Below, in pieces: positions 54,079 through 63,139 of a stretch of DNA of 64,000 nucleotides (the stretch's first letter is position 1; each line of letters begins with the position of its first letter). Source of the DNA: Neobacillus soli NBRC 102451. Lineage in GTDB: Bacteria > Bacillota > Bacilli > Bacillales > Cytobacillaceae. The translations under genes were made by a program, and so were the position numbers. The notes beneath the pieces were generated by a model that was given only the letters and a program-made list of their open reading frames with translations, ran no database searches and was not told the DNA's origin. Location: positions 124,001 through 188,000 of the forward strand of contig NZ_BCVI01000006.1 in assembly GCF_001591665.1 (NCBI RefSeq). The letters run 5' to 3'.

Positions 54079-54116
54079 AGCACCTCAAAAAGCTTAATTG
54101 GCTAATTTGAGGTGCT
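54079..54116 (+). terminator. Terminator after the TauE/SafE gene
   Basis: AGCACCTCAAA (54079-54089) pairs with TTTGAGGTGCT (54106-54116), followed by a T-rich stretch. Confidence 0.85.
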
Positions 54117-54204
54117 ATTTCTTTATATTCATTTCTTTAATTAAAAACAGATGAATAGGTTTGTTTAAAGATCCATTGATAAAACCCATTTCCCTCTGCT
54201 TTGG

Positions 54205-54480
54205 TTAAAATGCGGACCCGGTTGATGTATGATCGTTTACCCAATCCAGGGATGTTTCCGATACATCTGTCCAGTTAGGAATCTGATCCTTATGCTGTTC
54301 GACCCAGCTCATACAGAACTGCGGGTCAATATTATAATCAAGACATTGGGCAAGAAACGACTGAATCGTTTCATCATTACAATTTTGCCACGATCCACAC
54401 GTTTCGCTCCAAACATTTTCCATTTTCGTTTGAATAGATAACTCTTCGATAAAATCACTGAAATGGCCTTCGTTAGGCAT
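54205..54480 (-). CDS. Small unknown acidic protein (91 residues)
   Basis: A soluble, tryptophan-rich acidic protein (VWSETCGSWQNCNDETI, then DPQFCMSWVEQHKDQIPNW) with four cysteines. I cannot assign a family. The ribosome site GGGAGG lies 8 nt before ATG 54480, and codon use looks like that of its neighbours, so I take it as real. It stands alone, convergent with the sulfur cluster. Confidence 0.65.
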   Translation of the reverse strand: MPNEGHFSDFIEELSIQTKMENVWSETCGSWQNCNDETIQSFLAQCLDYNIDPQFCMSWVEQHKDQIPNWTDVSETSLDWVNDHTSTGSAF

Positions 54481-54626
54481 TGAGTTTCCTCCCTGACATG
54501 AATTTCACACTTATCAGTATCCCCAAATAAAAAATAAATTAATGATCCTTCACTTTATATCTTTTTAAAACAAGTCTACTATTTTCGTAACAGGGTATTG
54601 GGTGAAAGGAGATGTAAAGGGGATCT

Positions 54627-54750
54627 ATGAACAATAAAAAAACAGCATTGGTATGGGGGAAAGTGGTCTTGTTGGTAGTGAATTAGTAAAAATCCGTATT
54701 CAATAAAAACAATATGAGAAGATTCGATTGCTAGTCCGAAGACCAGCACT
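54627..54750 (+). pseudogene. Decayed N-terminal fragment of an NAD(P)-binding oxidoreductase
   Basis: A start with a ribosome site (AAAGGGGATCT before ATG 54627) gives MNNKKTALVWG; after a one-base frameshift the frame reads ESGLVGSELVK, then a stop, then KQYEKIRLLVRRPA. Joined together this matches the first ~45 residues of an atypical SDR/NmrA-like protein (TALVxGxSGLVGSELV ... LLVRRP). The rest of the gene (about 160 residues) is missing and a terminator hairpin follows at 54778. Both the frameshift and the internal stop argue for a remnant. Confidence 0.65.
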
Positions 54751-54777
54751 AATATTAGTATGTTCCGATCCAATAGA

Positions 54778-54802
54778 AAAGTGTACTTCGGTACGCTTTT
54801 TA
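54778..54802 (+). terminator. Hairpin with TTCG loop after the remnant
   Basis: AAAGTGTAC (54778-54786) pairs with GTACGCTTT (54791-54799) around a TTCG tetraloop, with one G-T pair, and is followed by T. Confidence 0.75.
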
Positions 54803-55121
54803 TAATGAGAATTCTAAAGTTTCGTCAAATTAATTAGTTTTGTCGAAAACTTTTTTAGCTAATATTTGATTGTTTTTACTAGAATTGAATCCTTTATCAT
54901 ATAGAATCGTTGATTTTAATAGAAATTTAAAAAGGTAGATTCATAAAATCACTATTTTTCCTAAATAGAAACGAAAGATAAATTTCGAGTTTTTTTTACA
55001 AAATCTTCTCGTTATTTATGATAAATTGTAGGAGAATTCAGAAAAATATACAGGTGTGACATCTGGATACATTCCTACGGTCGAATTGATTCTGTCCACT
55101 TGAATATTACTGGAAACAACT

Positions 55122-55198
55122 TTTTACATATTGGTTAATCAAATGTTTATATCATTTTACAAATTGTAAGGTGCAATACCTTTTTACAGTCTGTAAAA
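55122..55198. promoter_or_regulatory. Three spaced TTTTACA-N3-TGTAAAA-type operators
   Basis: TTTTACA-GTC-TGTAAAA (55182-55198) is a perfect inverted repeat. TTTTACA-AAT-TGTAAGG (55155-55171) matches it closely. TTTTACA-TAT-TGGTTAA (55122-55138) keeps the left half and has TTGGTTAA on the right, the core reported for B. subtilis PucR boxes. Centres are 33 and 27 bp apart. A related site precedes the aminotransferase gene at 63140. PucR from 61480 is the obvious candidate binder. Confidence 0.65.
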
Positions 55199-55260
55199 TG
55201 GAAGTAAGATGCAGAATTTTCTGCAAAATACATAGATAGGCCAAAGGAGTTGGTTCGTTT

Positions 55261-55288
55261 AAGAAATTCTTAATTAGAATTCTTTTTT
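55261..55288 (+). terminator. Leader hairpin with T-run (possible attenuator)
   Basis: AAGAA-A-TTCT and AGAA-TTCTT form a stem with one bulged A around TAATT, followed by six T. It lies 84 bp before the preT start codon. Confidence 0.4.
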
Positions 55289-55289
55289 A

Positions 55290-55303
55290 TTTAAGCGCTT
55301 TCA
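55290..55303. promoter_or_regulatory. cre-like site for CcpA
   Basis: TTTAAGCGCTTTCA; its reverse complement TGAAAGCGCTTAAA differs at one position from the loose cre pattern TGWAARCGYTWNCW. The position, about 70 bp before the start codon and probably downstream of the promoter, suits a CcpA roadblock. Confidence 0.5.
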
Positions 55304-55371
55304 TTAATGTTTTTACTAGAGAAAAATGAACTTGTCACGTTTACCATTCATATAAAAAGGAGGGTTTCTCT

Positions 55372-56742
55372 TTGACGAATGAAAAAATCCAGCGTATTTC
55401 CTTATCCAATCTTGAACAGAACTTTCTTGAGGTGGAGCCGGGTCTGACAACTAGGGAAGCTGTTGAAGAATCCAATCGATGCCTCTATTGCTATGATGCC
55501 CCATGTATAAAGGCCTGTCCAACAGGAATTGATATACCAACCTTTATTAAAAAAATTGCCTCAGGAAACTTACTTGGATCTGCAAAAACGATTATGTCCT
55601 CGAATCCAGTTGGAGCGAGCTGCGCAAGGGTTTGTCCGACTGAAGAGCTTTGCGAAGGAGCTTGCGTCCTTAATCATTCTACTAAACCAATTATGATTGG
55701 CAATCTACAGCGGTATGCCACCGATTGGGCTATAAAAAATGAACAGACCCTATTTCAGCCAGGTGAATCAAATGGTAAAACAGTTGCGGTTATTGGCGGC
55801 GGTCCTGCCGGATTAGCAGCAGCACGGGAACTGGCAAGACTGGGCTATGATGTTACTATTTTTGAAGCTGCGGAGAAAGCAGGCGGCCTAAATACTTATG
55901 GGATTGTATCGTTCCGCCTTCCGCAAAAGATTTCATACTGGGAAGTGGAACAGGTTGAAAAATTGAATGTAAAAATTAGAACAAGTACAGTAGTCGGAAA
56001 GGATATTTCAGTCGAACAAATTACTGAGAATTTCGATAATATCATCTTAGCTGTTGGTATGGCTCATGTTCCAAATCTTGGTGTGGAGGGTGAAAACTTA
56101 GACGGGGTTTATGATGCGATTGAATTTGTCAAAGCAACTAAAAGTGGCAAGTTATCGAATGACTTGGTTGGCAAGCGGGTGGTCGTTATCGGCGCGGGGA
56201 ATACCGCAATTGACGGCGCGACATGTTCAGTTCGCTTAGGTGCCGAAAACGTCAAGATTTTATATCGGAGAACGGAAGAAGAAATGACGGCTTATGACTT
56301 CGAATATGAATTTGCCAAACAAGATGGCGTGGAATTCCGCTGGTTAACAGCCCCGAAAAGGATTATTGGCGATGAAAGAGGTAGAGTAACGGGTATTGAG
56401 TGCATCAAAATGAAGCTAGGCGAGCCCGAAAAGGATGGACGGCGCTGGCCAGTTGCTATTGAAGGTTCCGAACATGTAATTCCGGTTGATGCTATTGTAA
56501 AAGCAATTGGACAAACAAGACATCTCGAGCTAATTGAGTCGTTTGGTCTCAATCATGCCGGCGGGGTCGTGAAAGTTGATCAAGGAACACTTCAAACTTC
56601 CAATCCGAAAATATTCGCCTGTGGGGATGTAGTTTTCGGCAAGGGGTTAGGTGACGCCATGGTCGTAACCGCGGCCCAGCAAGGAAAAGACGTGGCATAT
56701 GCCATTCATAAGCAATATTCCGTAGTAGGAACAGCAAATTAA
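55372..56742 (+). CDS. preT: NAD-dependent dihydropyrimidine dehydrogenase, small (FAD/NAD) subunit
   Basis: A 456-residue subunit that passes electrons between NADH and PreA in the reduction of uracil or thymine. N-terminal cysteine clusters for Fe-S centres are CLYCYDAPCIKACP and SCARVCPTEELCEGAC. The FAD fold has GGGPAGLAAARELARLG (about residues 143-159) and the NAD fold GAGNTAIDGA. The family also includes small subunits of glutamate synthase, but the PreA neighbour settles the assignment. It starts at TTG 55372 behind AAGGAGGG and leads the pyrimidine operon. Confidence 0.92.
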   Translation: MTNEKIQRISLSNLEQNFLEVEPGLTTREAVEESNRCLYCYDAPCIKACPTGIDIPTFIKKIASGNLLGSAKTIMSSNPVGASCARVCPTEELCEGACVLNHSTKPIMIGNLQRYATDWAIKNEQTLFQPGESNGKTVAVIGGGPAGLAAARELARLGYDVTIFEAAEKAGGLNTYGIVSFRLPQKISYWEVEQVEKLNVKIRTSTVVGKDISVEQITENFDNIILAVGMAHVPNLGVEGENLDGVYDAIEFVKATKSGKLSNDLVGKRVVVIGAGNTAIDGATCSVRLGAENVKILYRRTEEEMTAYDFEYEFAKQDGVEFRWLTAPKRIIGDERGRVTGIECIKMKLGEPEKDGRRWPVAIEGSEHVIPVDAIVKAIGQTRHLELIESFGLNHAGGVVKVDQGTLQTSNPKIFACGDVVFGKGLGDAMVVTAAQQGKDVAYAIHKQYSVVGTAN

Positions 56743-56775
56743 CTTCTTATTTGAAAACAAAGGGGAGAAAAATAG

Positions 56776-58062
56776 ATGGCTGATTTACGTATTAATCTTG
56801 CAGGGATCAAGTCTCCTAATCCGTTCTGGCTGGCATCAGCACCTCCTACCAACTCTGGCTATCAGGTTCAGAGAGCTTTTGAAGCAGGCTGGGGAGGGGC
56901 AGTCTGGAAAACACTGGGCGATCCTATTTTGAATGTATCATCAAGGTTTGCTGCCGTTAGTTTTAACGGACAAAGGGTCGCGGGATTCAACAATATTGAG
57001 TTAATTACCGACCGGCCATTAGATGTCAATTTAAAAGAAATTTATGAAACGAAAAAACGATTTCCTAACCACGCCATCATTGCATCATTAATGGTTGAGC
57101 CAAATCAGGAGAAGTGGCATGAAATTGTTAAGCGGGTTGAGGATGTTGGTGTTGATGGACTTGAGTTAAACTTTGGCTGCCCACATGGTATGGCGGAGCG
57201 CGGAATGGGGGCCGCTTCAGGACAGGTCCCATCCCTTGTCGAACGTCAGACCTTTTGGGTGAAGGAAGTAGCCAAAACACCTGTCATTGTTAAACTTACG
57301 CCGAACATCACCGATATTACCGCAACTGCTGAAGCGGCTTGTAATGGCGGTGCGGATGCTATCAGTATGATTAACACAATCAATAGTCTAATGGGCGTGG
57401 ATCTAGATTCATGGAATACTATCCCGCATGTAGCCGGAAAAGGAGCGCATGGCGGTTATTGCGGTCCAGCTGTGAAGCCGATTGCCTTAAATATGGTCGC
57501 GGAATGTGCAAGACATCCGCATATTAATGTGCCAATCTCGGGGATTGGCGGTATTTCCAATTGGCAGGATGCGGTCGAATTTATGCTAATGGGTGCGACG
57601 GGTGTTCAAGTATGCACTGCCGCAATGCACCATGGTTTCCGCATTGTTGAGGATATGATTGAAGGTCTTAGTAATTACCTAGATAGTAAAGGGATTGCCT
57701 CTGTATCGGAAATCATCGGCAAATCCGTCCCAAGATACTCTGACTGGGGTAACTTGGATCTAAACTATAATATCGTCGCAAAAATCAATACCGATGTATG
57801 TATCAATTGCAATAAATGCCATATTGCCTGTGAAGATACCTCGCACCAATGTATAGATATGCTGACGGATGTGAATGGAAATGACTACCTTAAGGTTCGC
57901 GAAGAGGACTGTGTAGGCTGTAATTTATGCTCGATTGTCTGTCCTGTTGATGGAGCGATTGACATGGTCGAAGCAGCAAGGGAGCTTGCTCCATTGACCT
58001 GGAATGAGCGCCAATCAGCCTTAAGTGTCGCTGTGGAATGTAAGGCGGACGTAACTAAATAG
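56776..58062 (+). CDS. preA: NAD-dependent dihydropyrimidine dehydrogenase, catalytic subunit
   Basis: A 428-residue FMN and Fe-S enzyme that reduces uracil and thymine to the dihydro forms. The N-terminal barrel is of the dihydroorotate dehydrogenase type (LELNFGCPHGMAERGMG, VIVKLTPNITDI, GIGGISNWQDAVEFMLMGA in parts). Two 4Fe-4S motifs close the protein: CINCNKCHIACEDTSHQC and CVGCNLCSIVCP. It lies 33 bp after preT with GGGGAG before ATG 56776. Confidence 0.95.
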   Translation: MADLRINLAGIKSPNPFWLASAPPTNSGYQVQRAFEAGWGGAVWKTLGDPILNVSSRFAAVSFNGQRVAGFNNIELITDRPLDVNLKEIYETKKRFPNHAIIASLMVEPNQEKWHEIVKRVEDVGVDGLELNFGCPHGMAERGMGAASGQVPSLVERQTFWVKEVAKTPVIVKLTPNITDITATAEAACNGGADAISMINTINSLMGVDLDSWNTIPHVAGKGAHGGYCGPAVKPIALNMVAECARHPHINVPISGIGGISNWQDAVEFMLMGATGVQVCTAAMHHGFRIVEDMIEGLSNYLDSKGIASVSEIIGKSVPRYSDWGNLDLNYNIVAKINTDVCINCNKCHIACEDTSHQCIDMLTDVNGNDYLKVREEDCVGCNLCSIVCPVDGAIDMVEAARELAPLTWNERQSALSVAVECKADVTK

Positions 58063-58087
58063 TAAAAGAAGATTGGGAGGGAAAATC

Positions 58088-59506
58088 ATGAAGAAAATTA
58101 TCAAAAATGGCACGATTGTCACGGCGGCGGATACGTATCAAGCAGAAATATTAGTTGAAGATGGCAAAATTACGCAAATTGGTTCAAATCTTTCAGCCGT
58201 TGGGGCGGAAATAATTGATGCAAAAGGCTGTTTTGTTTTTCCAGGTGGGATTGACCCGCATACCCATCTAGATATGCCTTTCGGGGGAACGGTTACGAAG
58301 GATGATTTTGAATCTGGAACGATTGCTGCCGCATTTGGCGGAACGACAAGCGTGATTGATTTTTGCCTAACTAATAAGGGCGAGCCGCTAAAAAATGCGA
58401 TTCAAACCTGGCATGACAAATCCAAGGAAAAGGCCGTCATCGATTATGGCTTCCACCTGATGATTTCGGAAATTAACGAGAATGTCCTAAACGAACTGCC
58501 ACAAGTCATAAATGAGGAGGGAATTACCTCGTTTAAGGTATTTATGGCTTACAAAAACGTCTTTCAAGCAGATGATGAAACATTATTTCGCACACTAGTT
58601 TCTGCAAAGGAACATGGTGCGTTGGTCATGGTCCATGCGGAAAATGGAGATGTCATTGATTATTTAACGAAGAAGGCCCTTGAAGAAGGGAAGACGGAAC
58701 CAATTTACCACGCGTTAACTAGACCGCCTGAATTAGAGGGGGAAGCGACAGGCCGTGCAGCAAAGCTTACGGGTCTAGCAAACTCTCAACTTTATGTTGT
58801 GCATGTATCATGTGCCGATGCGGTGGAAAAGATTGCCGAGGCACGCAGTAAGGGCTTTGATGTCTGGGGCGAAACGTGTCCGCAATATTTAGTCCTTGAT
58901 CAAAGTTACTTAGAAAAGCCTAATTTTGAAGGGGCCAAATATGTTTGGTCGCCGCCATTAAGAGAAAAATGGAACCAGGATGTTCTCTGGAATGCTTTGA
59001 AGAGCGGCCAGCTGCAAACGATTGGCTCCGATCAATGCTCGTTTGATTTTAAAGGACAGAAGGATTTAGGGCGAGATGATTTCACAAAGATTCCGAATGG
59101 AGGTCCGATAATCGAGGATCGTTTATCGCTTTTATTCTCTGAAGGGGTGAAAAAAGGACGGATTAGTTTAAACCAGTTTGTTGATATTACCTCAACACGG
59201 ATTGCCAAGCTTTTCGGTTTATTTCCGAAAAAAGGGACTATTGCGATTGGCGCTGACGCGGACCTTGTTATTTTTGATCCGAATATTGAACGGGTGCTAT
59301 CGGCGGATACCCACCATATGGCAGTTGACTACAATGCTTTTGAGGGAATGAAGGTCACAGGGGAGCCTGTTTCTGTATTAGTGCGCGGGGAATTTGTTGT
59401 CCGTGACAAACAGTTTGTAGGCAAGCCAGGTTCCGGCCAATATTTGAAACGAGCCAAATATAGTATGAATACGCTAGTAAACCAAAGTGAAACGTTAACA
59501 ATGTAG
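58088..59506 (+). CDS. hydA: Dihydropyrimidinase / D-hydantoinase
   Basis: A 472-residue zinc amidohydrolase that opens dihydrouracil to N-carbamoyl-beta-alanine. Metal ligands appear in GGIDPHTHLDM, VMVHAENGD and VVHVSCADA, the carbamylated lysine in SFKVFMAYKN and the catalytic aspartate in GSDQCSFD. I start at ATG 58088 with GGGAGG upstream; the in-frame TTG at 58073 includes that ribosome site. It follows preA by 25 bp and catalyses the next step of the pathway. Confidence 0.94.
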   Translation: MKKIIKNGTIVTAADTYQAEILVEDGKITQIGSNLSAVGAEIIDAKGCFVFPGGIDPHTHLDMPFGGTVTKDDFESGTIAAAFGGTTSVIDFCLTNKGEPLKNAIQTWHDKSKEKAVIDYGFHLMISEINENVLNELPQVINEEGITSFKVFMAYKNVFQADDETLFRTLVSAKEHGALVMVHAENGDVIDYLTKKALEEGKTEPIYHALTRPPELEGEATGRAAKLTGLANSQLYVVHVSCADAVEKIAEARSKGFDVWGETCPQYLVLDQSYLEKPNFEGAKYVWSPPLREKWNQDVLWNALKSGQLQTIGSDQCSFDFKGQKDLGRDDFTKIPNGGPIIEDRLSLLFSEGVKKGRISLNQFVDITSTRIAKLFGLFPKKGTIAIGADADLVIFDPNIERVLSADTHHMAVDYNAFEGMKVTGEPVSVLVRGEFVVRDKQFVGKPGSGQYLKRAKYSMNTLVNQSETLTM

Positions 59507-59541
59507 CCAGAAATGGTCGCGGCTTTAATTGAACTACTCCC

Positions 59542-59575
59542 GCAATTGCTTGCCTGGCAGGCAATTGCCCTTTTG
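59542..59575 (+). terminator. Terminator after hydA
   Basis: GCAATTGC-T-TGCC (59542-59554) pairs with GGCA-G-GCAATTGC (59556-59568) with bulged or opposed bases, then TTTT. It may only lower expression of the downstream permease gene. Confidence 0.7.
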
Positions 59576-59657
59576 AATTTTTAAGTTTGTGTCGGTTGTT
59601 TGAATTTTGGTGCCTTAAATTCTGAAAAAGTAAACCGAAAAAATGAGGAGTGTTCAT

Positions 59658-61130
59658 ATGAAAAAAAGCCATTTAAAATCAGCCGATTTATTGCCTATCC
59701 TGCATAAGGACAGAAAAGTCACTAAATTAGGTTTTTCTTTTATGTGGGTGGGAATGTGCGTTGTACTTGCAGCCTTTGCCATTGGGGGGGCAGGGGTTAT
59801 GTCCTTATCATTACCTATGGTTATTCTAGCCACTGTCATTGGAAGCCTTGCCATCGGGTTTTTCATTTCCTTAATTGCTGACATTGGAATTGAACACGGT
59901 TTGTCCTTTCCTGTTTATATGAGAGCCCCCTTTGGGACGATAGGCACCCATATTCCATCGGTCACCCGTGGGATAACGGCATCAATGTGGTTTGGTATTA
60001 ATACCTATTTCGGGGCGACAGCGATGAACGGTATCTTAAATATTTTATTTAGCTTTGATAATTGGTTTGTTTGCTTCCTCATTTTTGCCATCGTTCAATT
60101 GATTAATACCGCTTTAGGCATTAAATCAATCGAACGATTTGCTGATATGGCTGCTCCTATCATTATCTTAATTTCGTTATGGATGTATTCGTCATTATCA
60201 GACCAAGCTGCTGCAGCTGGGAGAGATATATGGAGCTGGGCGGAATCCCCTGTTACCGGTGTTGCAGCTTTTAGCGCATTTTTAGTTGTCATTTTCAGTA
60301 ATATGGGCTTTTGGGCGACATTGAGCGCTGATATTCCTACAATATCCCGATTTATCAAGGCACCTGCAAACGAAAAGAACTGGTTTAAACGAAATAAGAG
60401 TTCATTAATTGGCAACATGATTGCGATGCCATTAACGCAAACATTCATGATTATTATCGGTGCTGTGGCCTATATTGCTGTATTAAACTACGACCCTGTT
60501 GTAGCGCTTCAAAAGTCTGCAGGCGGTTTTTTCCTAGCGATTTTACTGCTGATGATCGTATTAGCCCAATGGTCAACGAATACGGCAGCAAATGTTGTTC
60601 CGGCAGCAACTATTTTCTCAAACGTGGGCGGTCCAAAGTTCCCGTTTTGGGCGGGAGTAATCACGGCAGGAATTGTCGGAACTATTGTCCAGCCATGGAC
60701 ATTATTTGATGTTATCATTCCGATTCTTCTCTTTGTTGGCGGAATATTATCTGCGATTGTCGGTATCCTGTTTGCCGATTACTATTTGATTCGGAAAAGA
60801 CGTGTAAATGTTCCTGATTTATACGAAAATCATGGTCAGTTTAAATACATGGGAGGCATAAATTTAGCTGGTTTTATTGCATGGATAGTAGGAGGAGGAG
60901 CTTCCTTTTTCGTTCCAAATTATGGGTTTTTGGTTGGTTTCTTTGCTGGAGCAGGACTCTATTATGTTCTTGCTAAATACTGGTGGTTCAAAAAGTACCC
61001 GCAGGCGGAAATCGAGGATCCTAGTGATGAGAAGTATTTAGGGATTTCGGTTGGGCGTGATTGGGTGATTGATGAAAACGCATTTGAAACAGCTATAGTA
61101 GAAATCCCAAATAATGTAGATTTATATTAA
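59658..61130 (+). CDS. NCS1-family nucleobase/hydantoin/allantoin permease
   Basis: A 490-residue membrane transporter with about 12 hydrophobic segments, of the NCS1 family (uracil, cytosine, allantoin, hydantoin). Family features are MRAPFGTIGTHIPSVTRGI, WFGINTYFGATAMNGI and the later NTAANVVPAATIFSN. GAGGAG lies 7 nt before ATG 59658; the in-frame ATG at 59643 overlaps that site. Next to preTA-hydA, uracil, dihydrouracil or a hydantoin is the likely cargo; sequence alone does not choose. Confidence 0.9.
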   Translation: MKKSHLKSADLLPILHKDRKVTKLGFSFMWVGMCVVLAAFAIGGAGVMSLSLPMVILATVIGSLAIGFFISLIADIGIEHGLSFPVYMRAPFGTIGTHIPSVTRGITASMWFGINTYFGATAMNGILNILFSFDNWFVCFLIFAIVQLINTALGIKSIERFADMAAPIIILISLWMYSSLSDQAAAAGRDIWSWAESPVTGVAAFSAFLVVIFSNMGFWATLSADIPTISRFIKAPANEKNWFKRNKSSLIGNMIAMPLTQTFMIIIGAVAYIAVLNYDPVVALQKSAGGFFLAILLLMIVLAQWSTNTAANVVPAATIFSNVGGPKFPFWAGVITAGIVGTIVQPWTLFDVIIPILLFVGGILSAIVGILFADYYLIRKRRVNVPDLYENHGQFKYMGGINLAGFIAWIVGGGASFFVPNYGFLVGFFAGAGLYYVLAKYWWFKKYPQAEIEDPSDEKYLGISVGRDWVIDENAFETAIVEIPNNVDLY

Positions 61131-61180
61131 AGCAAAGACAAAGGTTTTAGGGAATTTGAAAAGACTTAAGGGGGTATTTG

Positions 61181-61396
61181 ATGTCGGATTATCAACAATT
61201 TCTCAATGAAAGAGACAAAATCGATTTTCTTATTCAAAAAGGATGTCGGATTAGCGGTGTGAGAGAACATTTAAATGGTGCCTCTGTTGATTTTTTACAT
61301 CCAAATGGAAATGTTACAGAAACACTTCTTATCGGAACCGCAAACGCAAGGAAATATTTTTCTAGTCTCTTAATTAATCAAAATCAAGTGGAGTAG
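61181..61396 (+). CDS. Small unknown protein of the pyrimidine operon (71 residues)
   Basis: A small soluble protein (LNERDKIDFLIQKGCRISGV, then GASVDFLHPNGNVTETLLIG). I do not recognise the family. AAGGGGG precedes ATG 61181, 50 bp after the permease gene, and a strong terminator follows, so it is the last gene of the transcript. Its place suggests an accessory or regulatory role in nucleobase use. Confidence 0.65.
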   Translation: MSDYQQFLNERDKIDFLIQKGCRISGVREHLNGASVDFLHPNGNVTETLLIGTANARKYFSSLLINQNQVE

Positions 61397-61410
61397 TATT
61401 ACTTACCAAG

Positions 61411-61443
61411 AAAAGGATTGGTTTTGAGGAACCAATCCTTTTC
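61411..61443 (+). terminator. Strong terminator of the permease unit
   Basis: AAAAGGATTGGTT (61411-61423) pairs exactly with AACCAATCCTTTT (61430-61442). Confidence 0.92.
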
Positions 61444-61479
61444 TACCAATTAGAATGTATATTTTGGGGAGATCAAACG

Positions 61480-63096
61480 ATGAAGGAACACTTTCAATTA
61501 ACGGTCGCAGATGTATTAAATCGCAAGCATTTTGAACATGCAAAGGTAATTGCTGGGGAAGAGGGAATTCAACGTATCGTCAAATGGGTTCATGTCGTTG
61601 AGGTCACAAGTATTCGAAATCTATTAAACGGAGATGAACTTATTTTATCAACAGGTGTTGCCTGGAAAGATAATGTTGAGCTATTTGTCTCGATGGTAAT
61701 GGAGTTTCTTGAAAACAAGGCGGCCGGCTTTTGTCTTGAGATGGGGACATATATGACAGAGGTACCTGCGGAAATCATTGAACTAGCCAATGAACATCAA
61801 TTCCCGATTATTGTTTTTCAAAAAGAGGTCCCGTTTGTTGAAATCACTCAAGATATTCATTCCATTATCATTAATCAGCAATACCAGAAGATTTCCGATT
61901 TAGAGAATTACTCGCAAAGTTTAAATAAACGGCTCTTAACGATTGAAACGCATGAGGATATTCTGCAATTTATTTTCTCGGCATTAGATGTACAAATCAT
62001 TTTCCGCTTGAAAAATCATGAATATGAATTTGTACCTGAAATCAGTCGAACCGAACAAAACGAAATCATCCGTCAGGTCGAAAAGGCTAAAACTGAATCG
62101 TGTGATCATCTTGCATCCTCACCCATCTTCTTATTCGGTCAGGAATACGCCGAGTTATTTATCTATTCAAAGGATATTTCCATCAGCGAATATGATTTAT
62201 TGATTTTAGACCGGACGGCTACAGCACTGGCCCAGCATTTATTACGGGATATGTATGTGGTAGAAAAAAAGCGCGTGGAAGAGTTTGAGTGGCTTTATGC
62301 TTGGCTAGCCGGTGAACATTCACCAGAGAGCATCAATGAATATTTTGTCGAGAATGGAATCAAAACGAAAACGAACGACGCCGTGGTTTTGATCACAAAG
62401 CTTTTTCCGGCAAAGGAAAAATTAAGTCAGGATGTTACCTATTTAAAATTATTATTCCGGTCTGTTTTTGAACAAAATGGCTTTGCCGTATTTTCTGTTG
62501 AAAAACGAAATGAAATTACCTTTATTCTTCTTAATAATCGACCGAAAAAGAATCTAAAGGAACGGATCAAAAAGGCCATTAAGTTGCTGATGGATTCGGA
62601 GTTTATTAGAAGTCACAGTACAGCAAGGATTTTGATTGCTGCTGGAAAGTTTACCGAGAATTTGTGTGATGTACATAAAAGTTATCTGACAGCAAAAGAA
62701 ACACAGCGGATACAGCAAAAAATGACCAACAAAGAAAGCTATTATTTTTATGAGGATTTGCATTTGTATCGGTTAATCTCGCAAATGAGTAATCATATAA
62801 ACCTGCAAGAACTTGCGGCGGAGTATCTACAGCCCGTCATTCAATACGATCAAAAATATAATGGCAAGCTTTTAGAGACGTTAAAAGCCTATTTGGAGTG
62901 CAGCGGTTCAAAGCAGGAAACCTCCAACAAGCTTTTTATCGTGAGGCAAACCCTATACCATCGACTCCAAAAGCTTGAAAACATTCTTGGTGATGATTTT
63001 ATGGAGCACGAGAAGCGTGTTGCGATTGAATTCATGCTGCTTGTCCAAGATTATTTAGCGGCATCCTATCCTCAAAAAGCAAATCAGGTACTTTAA
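61480..63096 (+). CDS. PucR-family transcription regulator
   Basis: A 538-residue regulator. The N-terminal PucR domain (about residues 5-125) contains LTVADVLNRKHFEHAKVIAGE (partly shown) and VHVVEVTSIRNLL. A middle GAF/CdaR-like part follows, and the C-terminus carries the PucR helix-turn-helix (LKAYLECSGSKQETSNKLFI, RQTLYHRLQKLENILG). B. subtilis PucR controls purine catabolism; a relative beside preTA-hydA probably senses pyrimidine or hydantoin intermediates. Repeated operators at 55122-55198 and 63140 are candidate targets. GGGGAG precedes ATG 61480. Confidence 0.9.
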   Translation: MKEHFQLTVADVLNRKHFEHAKVIAGEEGIQRIVKWVHVVEVTSIRNLLNGDELILSTGVAWKDNVELFVSMVMEFLENKAAGFCLEMGTYMTEVPAEIIELANEHQFPIIVFQKEVPFVEITQDIHSIIINQQYQKISDLENYSQSLNKRLLTIETHEDILQFIFSALDVQIIFRLKNHEYEFVPEISRTEQNEIIRQVEKAKTESCDHLASSPIFLFGQEYAELFIYSKDISISEYDLLILDRTATALAQHLLRDMYVVEKKRVEEFEWLYAWLAGEHSPESINEYFVENGIKTKTNDAVVLITKLFPAKEKLSQDVTYLKLLFRSVFEQNGFAVFSVEKRNEITFILLNNRPKKNLKERIKKAIKLLMDSEFIRSHSTARILIAAGKFTENLCDVHKSYLTAKETQRIQQKMTNKESYYFYEDLHLYRLISQMSNHINLQELAAEYLQPVIQYDQKYNGKLLETLKAYLECSGSKQETSNKLFIVRQTLYHRLQKLENILGDDFMEHEKRVAIEFMLLVQDYLAASYPQKANQVL

Positions 63097-63139
63097 ATGG
63101 AGCAAAGCTATTCAATTTGTCAAGAAATCGTTCACGCCA

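Larger units (their letters stand above)
54803..55371 (+). other. Long regulatory region upstream of the pyrimidine operon
   Basis: About 570 bp without a supported coding frame. The left 300 bp are AT-rich with no pattern I can name. The right part holds three spaced inverted repeats (55122-55198), a hairpin with a T-run (55261-55288) and a cre-like box (55290-55303), described separately. The hairpin lies upstream of the first gene and could act as an attenuator if transcription starts before it. Confidence 0.6.

Noticed and set aside
55243..55272. Short leader peptide after AAAGGAG upstream of preT
   Set aside because: The TTG at 55250 directly abuts the ribosome-site-like sequence, leaving no spacing, and the peptide would be only seven residues.
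54803..55371. Riboswitch or small RNA in the long leader
   Set aside because: I could not find a conserved riboswitch core or a consistent folded domain; only palindromes, a hairpin and a cre-like box are supported.
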